Origin: an uncultured Caryophanales bacterium
GTDB taxonomy: Bacteria; Bacillota_I; Bacilli_A; RFN20; CAG-449
Length of the DNA: 36,250 nucleotides
NCBI GenBank assembly: GCA_945873815.1
Contig: CAMCEE010000019.1
Coordinates: 1 to 36,250 of the forward strand
Reading direction: 5' to 3'
The notes under the pieces were generated by a model. That model saw only the letters and a list, made by a program, of their open reading frames with translations. It searched no databases and was not told where the DNA came from. The position numbers and the translations under genes were made by a program. Positions 16,629 to 25,590 of this stretch are shown piece after piece (the first letter of the stretch is position 1; every line of letters starts with the position of its first letter).

Positions 16629-17312
16629 ATGAAAAAAATATTGTTATTAAGTTCACTTTTGTTATTGATGATTGTTGGATGTAAAAATCCATCTTCATCA
16701 GATAGTGTTTCTTCAAGTACTAGTGAAGATAAATTCCAATTAGAAGTAAGAGAAAGATTGCAAGCTCTTGAAGGAATTAAACTTACGGAAACTAGACATT
16801 CTTATTCAATAAAAAAAGATAATGTAACATATTACGATTCATATGAAGTATCTTATTTCGATGAAAAGAATAATTATGAAAGCAAGTTGATTACGATAAA
16901 CAAATATAATGATTTTTCTACTCCAGAAGGATCTAGCACTATTGTAAAAACTATATATTACGATGGTTTTTATTCATATACTTCTCAAGAGGATGGTGTA
17001 TATTTAAAAGAATCTTGTAAAAGATCTCTTGGTTTATACGAATTAAAATTCGATTTTGAAAGATGTGATTCTTTTGAAATAAAAGATAGTCAAACAATGA
17101 TTGGTGTGGTAAGCGATATGAATGTAAGTTCTTTCTATGGAAAAGAATTAAGCGGTGTTACAGACTTTACAGTTACTATCATAGGCACGCAAAATGATTT
17201 ACAAGAGATTTCGATGTCTTATACTAAACAAGGTTATTCAATTATGGAGTCGATTAAATATTCTGATAACCCACATATGATAAGTTTGCCAAAATTAGTA
17301 AAAAATGCATAG
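16629..17312 (+). CDS. Small lipoprotein of unknown function
   Basis: 227 aa. ATG 16629, one base after the upstream stop; its GGAGG (16616-16620) lies inside the last codons of that gene, so the two are translationally linked. Signal peptide with lipobox MIVGC, a short Ser-rich linker, then about 190 residues of mixed alpha/beta with many Tyr and charged residues. The fold resembles a LolA/DUF-type beta-sheet lipid- or substrate-binding lipoprotein only in outline; I do not recognise the family. As the last gene of the pectin set it probably assists the surface complex. Confidence 0.65.
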   Translation: MKKILLLSSLLLLMIVGCKNPSSSDSVSSSTSEDKFQLEVRERLQALEGIKLTETRHSYSIKKDNVTYYDSYEVSYFDEKNNYESKLITINKYNDFSTPEGSSTIVKTIYYDGFYSYTSQEDGVYLKESCKRSLGLYELKFDFERCDSFEIKDSQTMIGVVSDMNVSSFYGKELSGVTDFTVTIIGTQNDLQEISMSYTKQGYSIMESIKYSDNPHMISLPKLVKNA

Positions 17313-17318
17313 CGTATA

Positions 17319-17347
17319 AATGGAACTCATAAAGGGTTCCATTTTAT
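17319..17347 (+). terminator. Intrinsic terminator after the pectin operon
   Basis: AATGGAAC (17319-17326), 9-nt loop, GTTCCATT (17336-17343), followed by TTATT. Perfect 8-bp stem, although the T-run is short. Confidence 0.8.
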
Positions 17348-17539
17348 TATCATAATGATTATATCTATGATTAGAATGACCAAAATATATGTTAGAAGAA
17401 CTTCCATAAGAAACAGTTCATATCTATATTATAAACTCATAATCTTATACCCTTAGTTATGAAAAAGTATGAAAAGATTAGTATTTGCTAACTTGGGTAT
17501 AGTGATTTATTATAGATGTATTACTTGGAGGGAACATTT

Positions 17540-18709
17540 ATGTTAAACCTATTAGCAAGAATATTTATCAAAGATTATAAGAATGTTAAGAATGAGAAAG
17601 TAAGATCAAAATATGGCGTTCTAGCAGGTATTTTCGGTATCATTACTAATCTTATTTTAGTTGCTATTAAATTATTTTTAGGGATTATATTTATGTCGAT
17701 TTCTATTATCGCAGATGCGATGAATAATTTATCGGATATGGGAAGTTCGTTACTTACTCTTATCGGATTTAAGGTTTCTAGTAAACCTGCGGATAAGGAA
17801 CATCCATTTGGGCATCAACGTATTGAATATATCATCGGTTTAGTTATTGCTATGGTAATTGCATTTGTTGGAATTGAACTTCTTACTGAATCAATTAATA
17901 AGATAATTACTCCAAATCCGATTTCTTCTGAAATTATTACCTATGTTTTATTAGGCGTTGCGATTTTATTAAAAGTATTCCAAGGCTTATTCTATTTAAG
18001 CGCTTCTAAAAGAATCTCTTCAATCTCTTTAAAAGCTAGTGCAAAAGATTCGATTAATGACGTAATTGCTACTTCAGCAATATTAATCGGTACTATCGTT
18101 TCAAAATTAATCAATTATAATTTGGATGGAATTATTGGTGTTCTTGTTTCTATATTTATTATAATTACGGCAATTGGATTGATTAAGGAATCTATTAGCC
18201 CACTTATTGGAGAAAAACCAGATCCTTCGATTGTTAATGCGATTACTACAGATATTAAATCATATAAGGGAATATATGGAATTCATGATATGATTGCACA
18301 TTTATATGGACCAAACAAAATCTTTATCACTCTTCATTGTGAAGTAGATAGGAGAGTTGATGTTATGGAATCTCATGATTTAATCGATACGATTGAAATC
18401 GATATTAAGAAAAAATATGGAGTAGAAATCGTTATCCATATGGATCCTATTGTCATTGGTGATCCGATTCATGATAAGATTAAAGGGCAAGTTATTAATG
18501 TTGTTAAGGATATTAGTGATGAACTTAGAATCCACGATTTTAGAATGGTGAAAGGAAATGTTCATATAAATCTCATTTTTGATTTAGTCGTGCCATTTGG
18601 TAAGAAATTTGATAATGATACTCTTGTTTCTACGATTTCTAGAGAGATGAAACTTCTTGATGAACGATATAATTGTGTAATTAATATCGATGAAGATTAT
18701 GTTGATTAA
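17540..18709 (+). CDS. Cation diffusion facilitator, Mn-exporter type
   Basis: 389 aa. ATG 17540 after GGAGGG (the ATG at 17516 has no RBS). Six transmembrane helices in the first 210 residues. Metal-site pattern: TM2 IADAMNNLSD (N-x3-D) and TM5 SAKDSINDVI (D-x3-D), with the CDF signature HPFGHQRIEY between. Zn-type CDFs have H-x3-D; the N-x3-D/D-x3-D pair is that of bacterial Mn2+ exporters such as MntE, so Mn2+ efflux is the best guess. A C-terminal cytoplasmic domain (about 215-389) is longer than the usual dimerisation domain. It lies 60 bp before dapF and may be cotranscribed. Confidence 0.8.
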   Translation: MLNLLARIFIKDYKNVKNEKVRSKYGVLAGIFGIITNLILVAIKLFLGIIFMSISIIADAMNNLSDMGSSLLTLIGFKVSSKPADKEHPFGHQRIEYIIGLVIAMVIAFVGIELLTESINKIITPNPISSEIITYVLLGVAILLKVFQGLFYLSASKRISSISLKASAKDSINDVIATSAILIGTIVSKLINYNLDGIIGVLVSIFIIITAIGLIKESISPLIGEKPDPSIVNAITTDIKSYKGIYGIHDMIAHLYGPNKIFITLHCEVDRRVDVMESHDLIDTIEIDIKKKYGVEIVIHMDPIVIGDPIHDKIKGQVINVVKDISDELRIHDFRMVKGNVHINLIFDLVVPFGKKFDNDTLVSTISREMKLLDERYNCVINIDEDYVD

Positions 18710-18769
18710 TTTCATTTTCTAATGCTTTACATATTTTATCTTCCTATTTCATAGATTGATATAGGTGAA

Positions 18770-19510
18770 ATGATGGAACTATATAAATATGTAGCACTAG
18801 GAAATGATTTTTTAATTACTGAATTTCAAGAATCAATTGATTATAAGAAATATGCTAAATCAATACTTAAACCTCATCTAGGAATTGGAAGTGATGGACT
18901 AATTGTTGTTAATTCGAAAACTAATTCCGCTTCTTTTTATAATGTTGATGGGAGTAGTGCATCGATGTGTGGGAATGGAATTAGATGTGTATTTCTATAT
19001 CTTTATAAGAAGAATCCAAAAGAAAAGATGATTCTTAAAGTAAATGATATATTTTATGATTTGCATCTTGTTTCATTGCATCCTTTTACGGTGGATGTTC
19101 ATTTTCCTAAAAGACTTATTGATATTAAGAATTTTGAAATAGATAGTTTATTTGGTGCTTATTCCGTTTTTGTGGGGAATTCACATTTAGTTATTTTTGA
19201 TGATAATGAGAAAATTCTTAAGATGATGAAAAAGGATGATAAGGAATTATATAGAACAAACATTAATGTGGTTACTCCTCTTACAAAAAATATGATTAAG
19301 GTTGATACATTTGAAAGAGGAGTAGGTAGAACCTTATCGTGTGGAACTGGTGCATTAGCTTCTTCAATCGCTTATAAATTAAAAACAGATTGTAAGGAAG
19401 ATATCATCGTTCATTATGAATTAGGAGAACTAAATATAAAGGAAGATGAGTATTGTTATCATCTTATAGGAGAAGCGAGATTTCTCGCGAAAATAGAGGC
19501 TAATATATGA
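18770..19510 (+). CDS. dapF: Diaminopimelate epimerase
   Basis: 246 aa (ATG 18770; the adjacent ATG 18773 is equally possible), RBS AGGTG. Converts LL- to meso-diaminopimelate, the last step before wall synthesis and lysine. The two catalytic cysteines are in SASMCGNGIRC and LSCGTGALASS, and the opening YVALGNDFL matches the family K-x-x-G-x-G-N-D-F. A little shorter than the usual 270-280. It is first in a set of five overlapping DAP genes, and its TGA overlaps the dapA ATG (ATGA). No lysine riboswitch fits the 60-bp gap upstream. Confidence 0.9.
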   Translation: MMELYKYVALGNDFLITEFQESIDYKKYAKSILKPHLGIGSDGLIVVNSKTNSASFYNVDGSSASMCGNGIRCVFLYLYKKNPKEKMILKVNDIFYDLHLVSLHPFTVDVHFPKRLIDIKNFEIDSLFGAYSVFVGNSHLVIFDDNEKILKMMKKDDKELYRTNINVVTPLTKNMIKVDTFERGVGRTLSCGTGALASSIAYKLKTDCKEDIIVHYELGELNIKEDEYCYHLIGEARFLAKIEANI

Positions 19511-20316
19511 TAATAACTGCGCTTGTTACTCCCTATGATGAAAAGGGAAAAATCGATTATAAAAAAGTTGATGAACTTCTTTCGTTTCAAGAAATAAATG
19601 GGGTGGATGGAGTAGTTCTATTTGGTTCTACTGGAGAAGGTATGCTTCTTTCAATGTACGAGAAATATCGTATTCTATTGATTTGTAAGAAACATAAAAA
19701 ACTGAAGATGATTATTAATGTAGGAAGTAATAATACTATGGAAACAAGAAAAAATATTAAAAGATTTTCTTTTTTTAAACCTTATGCTTTTTTAGTTGTG
19801 ACTCCTTATTATCTTCTTCCAAATGAAGAAGGGATTATTAAACATTATCAGTGTTTAGAAGAATATAGTGATTTCCCAATGATTATATATAATGTTCCTT
19901 CAAGAACATCTATCGATCTATCACTTGAAACAATAAAGAAGATTAGTAAATTTAAAAATATTATTGGAATTAAAGAGGCAAGTAAGAACAGATATAAATT
20001 AAGGAGCTTATCAAAACTTAATTCTAATGATTTTATGGTCTTTTTAGGAAATGATGAGATGTTTGTTAGAGAAGATAATGAAATTGATAATATTATCTCT
20101 ACGTTATCGAATGTTATTCCAAATGCATTCATTTCAAAGGATATTGATAAGATAAATAAATATTTAGAAATGACCTCTTTAGGAGGTAATCCACAGATGA
20201 TAAAAGAAATAATGTGCCAAAAAGGAATGATTAGAAGAGATATGAGACTTCCTTTAATTAGATTAAGTGAAGAAAAAATTTATCGTGTTAAGAAGATGAT
20301 GGAGGAAATTAAATGA
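19507..20316 (+). CDS. dapA: 4-hydroxy-tetrahydrodipicolinate synthase
   Basis: 269 aa TIM barrel, condensing pyruvate with aspartate semialdehyde. The Schiff-base Lys lies in IIGIKEAS, and the catalytic Tyr in MIIYNVPSRTS and VVTPYY. The Thr pair of the proton relay is GSTGEG (Ser-Thr in place of Thr-Thr). About 20-25 residues shorter than typical DapA, lost mostly from the C-terminal region. It starts within the dapF stop (ATGA), and its own end overlaps the dapB start. Confidence 0.9.
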   Translation: MIITALVTPYDEKGKIDYKKVDELLSFQEINGVDGVVLFGSTGEGMLLSMYEKYRILLICKKHKKLKMIINVGSNNTMETRKNIKRFSFFKPYAFLVVTPYYLLPNEEGIIKHYQCLEEYSDFPMIIYNVPSRTSIDLSLETIKKISKFKNIIGIKEASKNRYKLRSLSKLNSNDFMVFLGNDEMFVREDNEIDNIISTLSNVIPNAFISKDIDKINKYLEMTSLGGNPQMIKEIMCQKGMIRRDMRLPLIRLSEEKIYRVKKMMEEIK

Positions 20317-20975
20317 AGATAATCATTTCTGGATATGGTAAAATTGGAAAACTTCTTTGTCGAGAATTATCTTCTCATGATTTATTGATTCTTGATCCAA
20401 AATACTCAAAAGTTAACATTGTTTCTATTGTTGATGAATATGATTTGATTATTGATTTTTCAAATAGAGCAGCAATTTACGATATATGTGAATACATGAA
20501 AAATCATAAGAATACAAAATTGATTATTGGTACTACAGGATATGATGAAAAAGAGAATAGATTAATTGATGAAATTGCATTAGATCATGTGGTGGTTAAA
20601 GATAGTAATTATTCCTATAGTATGCATATCTATAAGAAAATAGTTTCTTATTTGAATGATTTTGATTTGTCTTCATTTGAGATTACCTTAAAAGAAACGC
20701 ATAACGTTTCTAAAAGGGATTCTCCAAGTGGAACATCATATTCCATTATTAAAAGATTGTATCGTTATTTTGTGGAAATCATCTCGATAAGAAATCACAC
20801 TAAGAAAAGTGGAGTTCACGCTTTAGAATTTAAGGATAAGAATGGTTCTATTTGTTTGATTCATGAAGCAAAAAATAGAATGATGTTTGTTGATGGGGTG
20901 ATTAAGACGATTGATAAAATCACTTCTTTAAATAATGGATTATATTCTTTTGAGGATATCATAAATGGAAATTAA
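20313..20975 (+). CDS. dapB: 4-hydroxy-tetrahydrodipicolinate reductase
   Basis: 220 aa, shorter than the usual 240-270. N-terminal dinucleotide-binding motif GYGKIGKLL, then GTTGYDEKE. The substrate-binding signature is KETHNVSKRDSPSGTS (family E-x-H-H-x-x-K-x-D-x-P-S-G-T). It reduces the DapA product with NAD(P)H. Several loop segments are trimmed, as in the other enzymes of this operon. ATGA overlap with dapA and an 11-bp overlap with the next gene show tight coupling. Confidence 0.88.
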   Translation: MKIIISGYGKIGKLLCRELSSHDLLILDPKYSKVNIVSIVDEYDLIIDFSNRAAIYDICEYMKNHKNTKLIIGTTGYDEKENRLIDEIALDHVVVKDSNYSYSMHIYKKIVSYLNDFDLSSFEITLKETHNVSKRDSPSGTSYSIIKRLYRYFVEIISIRNHTKKSGVHALEFKDKNGSICLIHEAKNRMMFVDGVIKTIDKITSLNNGLYSFEDIINGN

Positions 20976-21621
20976 AGAAAGCGAAGGCATATTGTTTCTT
21001 AGATGTAGAAGAAATATTAATCTTAAATCGTATGATTTTATGGGGAGTAAGAAACTATATATCATATATGGAAGAATCAATGAATTACATTCACTTATCA
21101 ATAAACATATCGATGATATAATATCTTTTCATATTGAAGAAAAGGCATTGAATCCGAGGTATCCCTTATATCAATATGGAAAAACAAATGCTCGCATTGA
21201 ATATGGCGCGATTATTCGTAATGATGTGGTTATTGAAGATGGGGCGATTATATTAATGGGCGCGATCATAAATAAAGGCGCGATTATTAAAGATGGAGCA
21301 ATGATTGATATGGGCGCGGTAATTGGAAGTTCTGCGTGTATTGGAAAAAGGGTCCATATTGGCGCGAATGCTGTTATTAGTGGCGTGATGGAACCATATT
21401 CAAATAAGGGTGTAATTATTGAAGATGATGCTTTTATCGGCGCGAATGCCGTAATACTAGAAGGAATTAGAATTGGGAAAAATGCAATTGTTGGCGCAGG
21501 AGCAATAGTTACTAAGGATGTTGGAGAAAACGATGTAATTATTGGTAATCCGGGAAAGAAAGTTAAAACGCGAGATGAAGTAAAAAAGAATGTATCAATC
21601 AATATGGATTTAAGGAGATGA
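20965..21621 (+). CDS. dapH: Tetrahydrodipicolinate N-acetyltransferase
   Basis: 218 aa. About 75-205 form a left-handed beta-helix of hexapeptide repeats (GAIIRNDVVIEDGAIILMGA...), closing with the typical AIVGAGAIVTKDV and VIIGNPGKKVK. The N-terminal 70 residues are the DapH-specific cap. It transfers acetyl from acetyl-CoA to tetrahydrodipicolinate, which defines the acetylase variant of the DAP route (rather than succinylase or DapL aminotransferase). Glycine-alanine codons are frequently GGCGCG, conspicuous in this A+T-rich genome. Its TGA overlaps the next ATG. Confidence 0.87.
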   Translation: MEIKESEGILFLRCRRNINLKSYDFMGSKKLYIIYGRINELHSLINKHIDDIISFHIEEKALNPRYPLYQYGKTNARIEYGAIIRNDVVIEDGAIILMGAIINKGAIIKDGAMIDMGAVIGSSACIGKRVHIGANAVISGVMEPYSNKGVIIEDDAFIGANAVILEGIRIGKNAIVGAGAIVTKDVGENDVIIGNPGKKVKTRDEVKKNVSINMDLRR

Positions 21622-22694
21622 ATATAATTGAAATAAGGGAGTTTTTACATAAAATTCCAGAATTAGGATTTGAAGAATATAAAACTAAAGAATTCATTTT
21701 GAATTATGCAAAAAACTATTCTTGTGTTGTAAAAGAGTTTTCCTATACTGGGATTATTCTTTCTTTTAATGATAAAAAGAAAAAGACGATTTGCTTTCGC
21801 GCGGAAGAAGATGCTTTAGAAATAGAAGAAAGAAATGATGTGCCATATCGCTCAATACATAAAAATAGAATGCATGCTTGTGGACATGATGGACATATGG
21901 CAATTTTATTGAAACTTGGAGATTATATTACTTCTCATCTTGATTCTATCGCTTACAATGTTTTCCTTATCTTTCAGCCTTCGGAAGAAAAATATGGAGG
22001 GAGCAAATCTCTTATCTCATCTAAAATTTTGAATGAGAGGAATATTGTTGCTTTTTATTCTCTTCATATTTGGCCTCAGATTCCTGAAGGAACAATCGTA
22101 ACTTCTTTTTCTCCTATTTTATCAAAAGCGGTAGAATTCGATATCACTATTCATGATGAATGTAGGCATATAGGAGATATAAGAGACAATAATTCTTTTA
22201 ATGCATTAGGTTCTCTTTTGAAACAAATTGATACATTAGATAAGAATATCCATTTTAGACATAAGATTGGTATTGGAAAGATTGAAGGAGGAAGTGCAAG
22301 AAATGTTTCTCCTAGTAAAATAACTCTTAATGGAAGCATTAGAACGTTCGCTGAAGAAGATGCAAAATTCATCATTGAAGAGATGAAAAGAATAATAATT
22401 GATATTTCTTTTTCATATTCTTTATTTGTTAATCTATCGTACAATGATGATTTCTATTTAGTGAAAAATGATATGAATCTTTTAAATCTAATTAAAGATG
22501 AAATAGAGATTAAGGATATATCATTTTATCAAAGTGAAGATTTTGGTCATTATGCTAGATTATACCCAAGCGTATTCTTTCTTTTGGGAGGAGGTAATAT
22601 TCCTCCCTTACATCGAAGCACCTTTAATTTTAATGAGAATATACTTAAAGTAGGGCTTGAATTTTATAAAAAGCTTCTTTTTAAGAAATATTAA
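21618..22694 (+). CDS. N-acetyldiaminopimelate deacetylase (M20 amidohydrolase)
   Basis: 358 aa. M20D-type metallopeptidase: RAEEDALEIEERNDVPYR, HACGHDGHM (metal Cys/His), FQPSEEKYGG (Glu pair), HIWPQIPEGT, and the late ligand in PPLHRSTFNFNE. The family standard is RADxDALP; here it is RAEEDALE. Position in the dap set, ATGA-coupled to the acetyltransferase, makes N-acetyl-LL-DAP the natural substrate, rather than amino-acid hippurate analogues that other M20D enzymes take. The acetyl-DAP aminotransferase that must act before it is not in this window. Confidence 0.82.
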   Translation: MNIIEIREFLHKIPELGFEEYKTKEFILNYAKNYSCVVKEFSYTGIILSFNDKKKKTICFRAEEDALEIEERNDVPYRSIHKNRMHACGHDGHMAILLKLGDYITSHLDSIAYNVFLIFQPSEEKYGGSKSLISSKILNERNIVAFYSLHIWPQIPEGTIVTSFSPILSKAVEFDITIHDECRHIGDIRDNNSFNALGSLLKQIDTLDKNIHFRHKIGIGKIEGGSARNVSPSKITLNGSIRTFAEEDAKFIIEEMKRIIIDISFSYSLFVNLSYNDDFYLVKNDMNLLNLIKDEIEIKDISFYQSEDFGHYARLYPSVFFLLGGGNIPPLHRSTFNFNENILKVGLEFYKKLLFKKY

Positions 22695-23443
22695 TGGTGA
22701 TTAATTTGGATAGTTTCATTATTTTAGTTCTTCCTCTTATTGGAACAAGTATCGGCTCTTTTTTAGTCCTTTTTTTAAAAAATACAATAAATGGACGGTT
22801 AAATAAATGCATTATTGGTTTTTCTATCGGTGTAATGCTTGCAAGTTCTATTTGGTCTTTACTTATTCCTTCGATTGAATTATCAAAGAAAAACAATGCT
22901 CCTATAATATATCCAACTGTATGTGGATTAGTTTTAGGAATATTCTTCTTAGTGATAATTGAATATATAACTAGGAAGATAAATAATAATTCAATCAATA
23001 AATCTATTCTTGCTATATCAATCCATAATTTTCCAGAAGGAATGGCGGTTGGAACAATACTTATGGGTGCGTTATTATCCTTGGATGATATAACTATGAT
23101 CAGTGCTTTCTCTTTATCGCTTGGTATTGCTTTACAAAATATTCCAGAGGGTGCGATTGTCTCTATTCCTTTGAAACTTAAAGGATATTCCAAGAAGAAA
23201 TCGTTGTTTATAGGGATTTTAAGTGGAGTGATTGAACCAATCGCAGGGATATTGAGTTTATTGTTTTTTAAATCATTTTCCTTTTTACTTCCTTATGTTC
23301 TTTCGTTTGCAAGTGGTGCGATGTTTTACGTAATAATTGAGGATTTAATTCCCGAAACTAAAGAGGGAGAAGCTTCTATTTTTTCTCTAATAGGGTTTAC
23401 TATTGGTTTTTCTATTATGATGGTAATGGATGTTGTTCTTTGA
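22694..23443 (+). CDS. ZIP family metal transporter
   Basis: 249 aa; the ATG overlaps the preceding TAA by one base (TAATG). About eight hydrophobic segments. The metal-path motifs are SIHNFPEGMAVG in TM4 and ALQNIPEGAIVSIPL in TM5, as in GufA/ZupT-like ZIP proteins that import Zn2+ and other divalent ions. It is last in the dap transcript; with the CDF exporter upstream it brackets the DAP genes with divalent-metal transport (the M20 deacetylase needs divalent metal, an inference for their association). Confidence 0.85.
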   Translation: MVINLDSFIILVLPLIGTSIGSFLVLFLKNTINGRLNKCIIGFSIGVMLASSIWSLLIPSIELSKKNNAPIIYPTVCGLVLGIFFLVIIEYITRKINNNSINKSILAISIHNFPEGMAVGTILMGALLSLDDITMISAFSLSLGIALQNIPEGAIVSIPLKLKGYSKKKSLFIGILSGVIEPIAGILSLLFFKSFSFLLPYVLSFASGAMFYVIIEDLIPETKEGEASIFSLIGFTIGFSIMMVMDVVL

Positions 23444-23526
23444 TAGTTCTAATTACTTAAGACATTATCGTTTGGAAATCGTAAAATCATTTAAATAACA
23501 GTGTCTATATATTTAAATCTCCTTTA

Positions 23527-23555
23527 TTGAATTATACTCGTATATAGAGTATAAT
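23527..23555 (+). promoter_or_regulatory. Promoter of ktrB with embedded dyad
   Basis: TTGAAT (23527-23532), 17-bp spacer, TATAAT (23550-23555). A 9-bp perfect inverted repeat, ATTATACTC (23531-23539) and GAGTATAAT (23547-23555) with a 7-bp loop, covers the spacer and the whole -10. This is a strong candidate operator. Confidence 0.75.
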
Positions 23556-23590
23556 AGGTTAGACTTTCTAGAAGTTAGATAGGAGTTTAA

Positions 23591-24922
23591 ATGGAAAAAA
23601 GGAAACTAAAAATATCTCCTCAATTGTTCATTATCATAACATTTGTGGTTACTATTCTATGTGGAACTCTTTGCCTTATCATGCCTTTTGCAACGACAAA
23701 TGGTCATGGATTATCATTTATTGATGCTCTTTTTATCGCGACTTCTGCGACTTGTGTTACTGGGTTATCTCCAATTGTATGCGGAGCTGAATTAACTTTG
23801 TTTGGGCAAATTATCTTAGCTATATTAATTGAAATTGGTGGATTATCCTTTCTTTCTGTCATATCTTTTATTTTTATTGTTTTAGGAAGAAAGATGGACA
23901 TTAACCAAAGATTCTTATTGAAGGAACAATTAAATCTTGATTCGATTAGAGGTATTGTTAAGGTTGTGAAAAGAATTATTTTACTCTCATTATCGATTCA
24001 ACTTATCGGAGCATTTATCTTTTTCTTTATTTTTAGATTTTCGCATAATTTTCCAGTAGGAACGTCAATTAAATTATCTCTTTTCCAAGCTGTTTCTGCA
24101 TTTAATAACGCGGGATTTGATTTATTTAAAGAAGGTACTTCTATGATTCCTTATAGAAATGATGTTCTTCTTTCTATCGTTACGATGATATTGATTATTA
24201 TCGGCGGACTTGGATTTGTTGTAATCAATGACATCTTTAAAAAGAGGAATTGGAGAAGATTGACTTTAAATACTAAAGTGGTTCTTGTAATGACTGTTTT
24301 ATTAATATTTGGTGGAGCAATTCTATTTAAAATCTTCATGTGGAATGATTTAAGTATTATGGATGCACTCTTTTCTTCGGTTACTGCACGTACTGCAGGA
24401 TTTGCTACTATCGATATGAGTACGCTTAATATGCCTTCATATATCTTGATGATATTCCTTATGTTTATCGGCGCATCTCCTTGTTCAACGGGTGGAGGAT
24501 TTAAAACTACTACATTCTTCGTTTTAGTTTTGACTTTACTTGCAAATATAAATGGTACAACACCACATGCTTTTTCAAGAAAAATTACAAGAATTCAAAT
24601 GCAAAAAGCTTGTTCTTTATTCACTTTAGAAATCATTTATTTAATTTCAGCAATCCTTGGAGTTTCAATCGCTGAAAATATCGCTGGAAATGGAATTGGC
24701 TTAGGTTCTATTGTATTTGAGGTAGTATCTGCTTTTGCAACGGTAGGATTATCACAAGGAATTACTGCTTCATTATGTATTGGAAGTAAAATAATAATTA
24801 TTATTACGATGTTTATTGGTAGACTAGGACCACTTACAATGGTAACGGTATGGTTGAATAGAAAAACATTAATGGTGGAAAATGATATTAAGTATGTCGA
24901 AGGAAAAATAATGATAGGATAG
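23591..24922 (+). CDS. ktrB: K+ transporter channel subunit KtrB (Trk/Ktr/HKT)
   Basis: 443 aa integral membrane protein, ATG 23591 after AGGAG. Four M1-P-M2 repeats with selectivity-filter Gly in TCVTGLSP, NNAGFD, ARTAGFAT and FATVGLSQG. It lacks the extra N-terminal helices of TrkH, so it is KtrB-like, giving Na+-dependent K+ uptake. ktrA follows after 9 nt, so channel and gating ring are made together. Confidence 0.9.
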   Translation: MEKRKLKISPQLFIIITFVVTILCGTLCLIMPFATTNGHGLSFIDALFIATSATCVTGLSPIVCGAELTLFGQIILAILIEIGGLSFLSVISFIFIVLGRKMDINQRFLLKEQLNLDSIRGIVKVVKRIILLSLSIQLIGAFIFFFIFRFSHNFPVGTSIKLSLFQAVSAFNNAGFDLFKEGTSMIPYRNDVLLSIVTMILIIIGGLGFVVINDIFKKRNWRRLTLNTKVVLVMTVLLIFGGAILFKIFMWNDLSIMDALFSSVTARTAGFATIDMSTLNMPSYILMIFLMFIGASPCSTGGGFKTTTFFVLVLTLLANINGTTPHAFSRKITRIQMQKACSLFTLEIIYLISAILGVSIAENIAGNGIGLGSIVFEVVSAFATVGLSQGITASLCIGSKIIIIITMFIGRLGPLTMVTVWLNRKTLMVENDIKYVEGKIMIG

Positions 24923-24931
24923 GAGAAGATT

Positions 24932-25588
24932 ATGAAAAAAAGTTTTATTGTTATCGGTTTAGGAAGATTTGGAATGTCTGTAATTAAGACATTGAACTCA
25001 TTAACTAGCAGTGTTATTGGTGTCGATATTGATGAATCAAGAGTACTTTTAGCTTCACAGGAGATTGAAAAATGCTATGTGTGTGATTGTACAAAAATGA
25101 GCACACTTGAAGAATTGGGAGCAAAGAATGTTGATCATGCAATTGTATCAATTGGTAATAATCTTCAAGCTACTATTCTTACTACTATTAATTTAAAGGA
25201 ATTAGGCGTTAAAAAGATTACGGTTCGTATCGATGATAAAGAATATGAAAACGTTATGGAAAGATTAGGCGCAGATGAAATTATTATTCCAGAAGAATCT
25301 GCAGGAAGCATGTTTGCAAGACAAATCATGTCTGATACAATTCTTGATTTCTATTCTGTCGATAAAGATTATGCAGTTGTTCAAATGAGCGTTAAATCAT
25401 CTTTTAAAGAAGTAACTCTTGGCGATTTAAATGCAAGAAATGAATTCGATATCAATATTGTGGGTATTACTAGAAATGGTAAATTCTTCCTTCCAAAAGG
25501 TAATGATAAAATTCAACCAAACGATGTTGTAATGGTTGTTGGTAAAACTACTAAAATTAATAAATTTGACCGCCGTATTAATGGATAA
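24932..25588 (+). CDS. ktrA: K+ uptake regulatory subunit KtrA (RCK)
   Basis: 218 aa. RCK_N Rossmann domain (about 1-125), with GLGRFGMSV nucleotide-binding loop and acidic DIDE at the end of strand 2, then RCK_C (about 140-218; EVTLGDLNARNEFDINIVGI). As an octameric ring on the cytoplasmic face, it opens KtrB in response to ATP/ADP. Single RCK pair, as expected for KtrA rather than the doubled TrkA. Confidence 0.9.
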   Translation: MKKSFIVIGLGRFGMSVIKTLNSLTSSVIGVDIDESRVLLASQEIEKCYVCDCTKMSTLEELGAKNVDHAIVSIGNNLQATILTTINLKELGVKKITVRIDDKEYENVMERLGADEIIIPEESAGSMFARQIMSDTILDFYSVDKDYAVVQMSVKSSFKEVTLGDLNARNEFDINIVGITRNGKFFLPKGNDKIQPNDVVMVVGKTTKINKFDRRING

Positions 25589-25590
25589 AT

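Noticed and set aside
18710-18769. Lysine riboswitch before the dap operon
   Set aside because: The 60-bp gap is too short and has no such structure; the operon may also be read from the CDF gene.
21171-21602. 143-codon minus-strand ORF inside dapH
   Set aside because: Shadow of the regular hexapeptide repeat; the plus-strand frame is a clear DapH.
22681-23193. 170-codon minus-strand ORF inside the ZIP gene
   Set aside because: Antisense shadow; the plus strand has conserved ZIP motifs and overlapping operon context.
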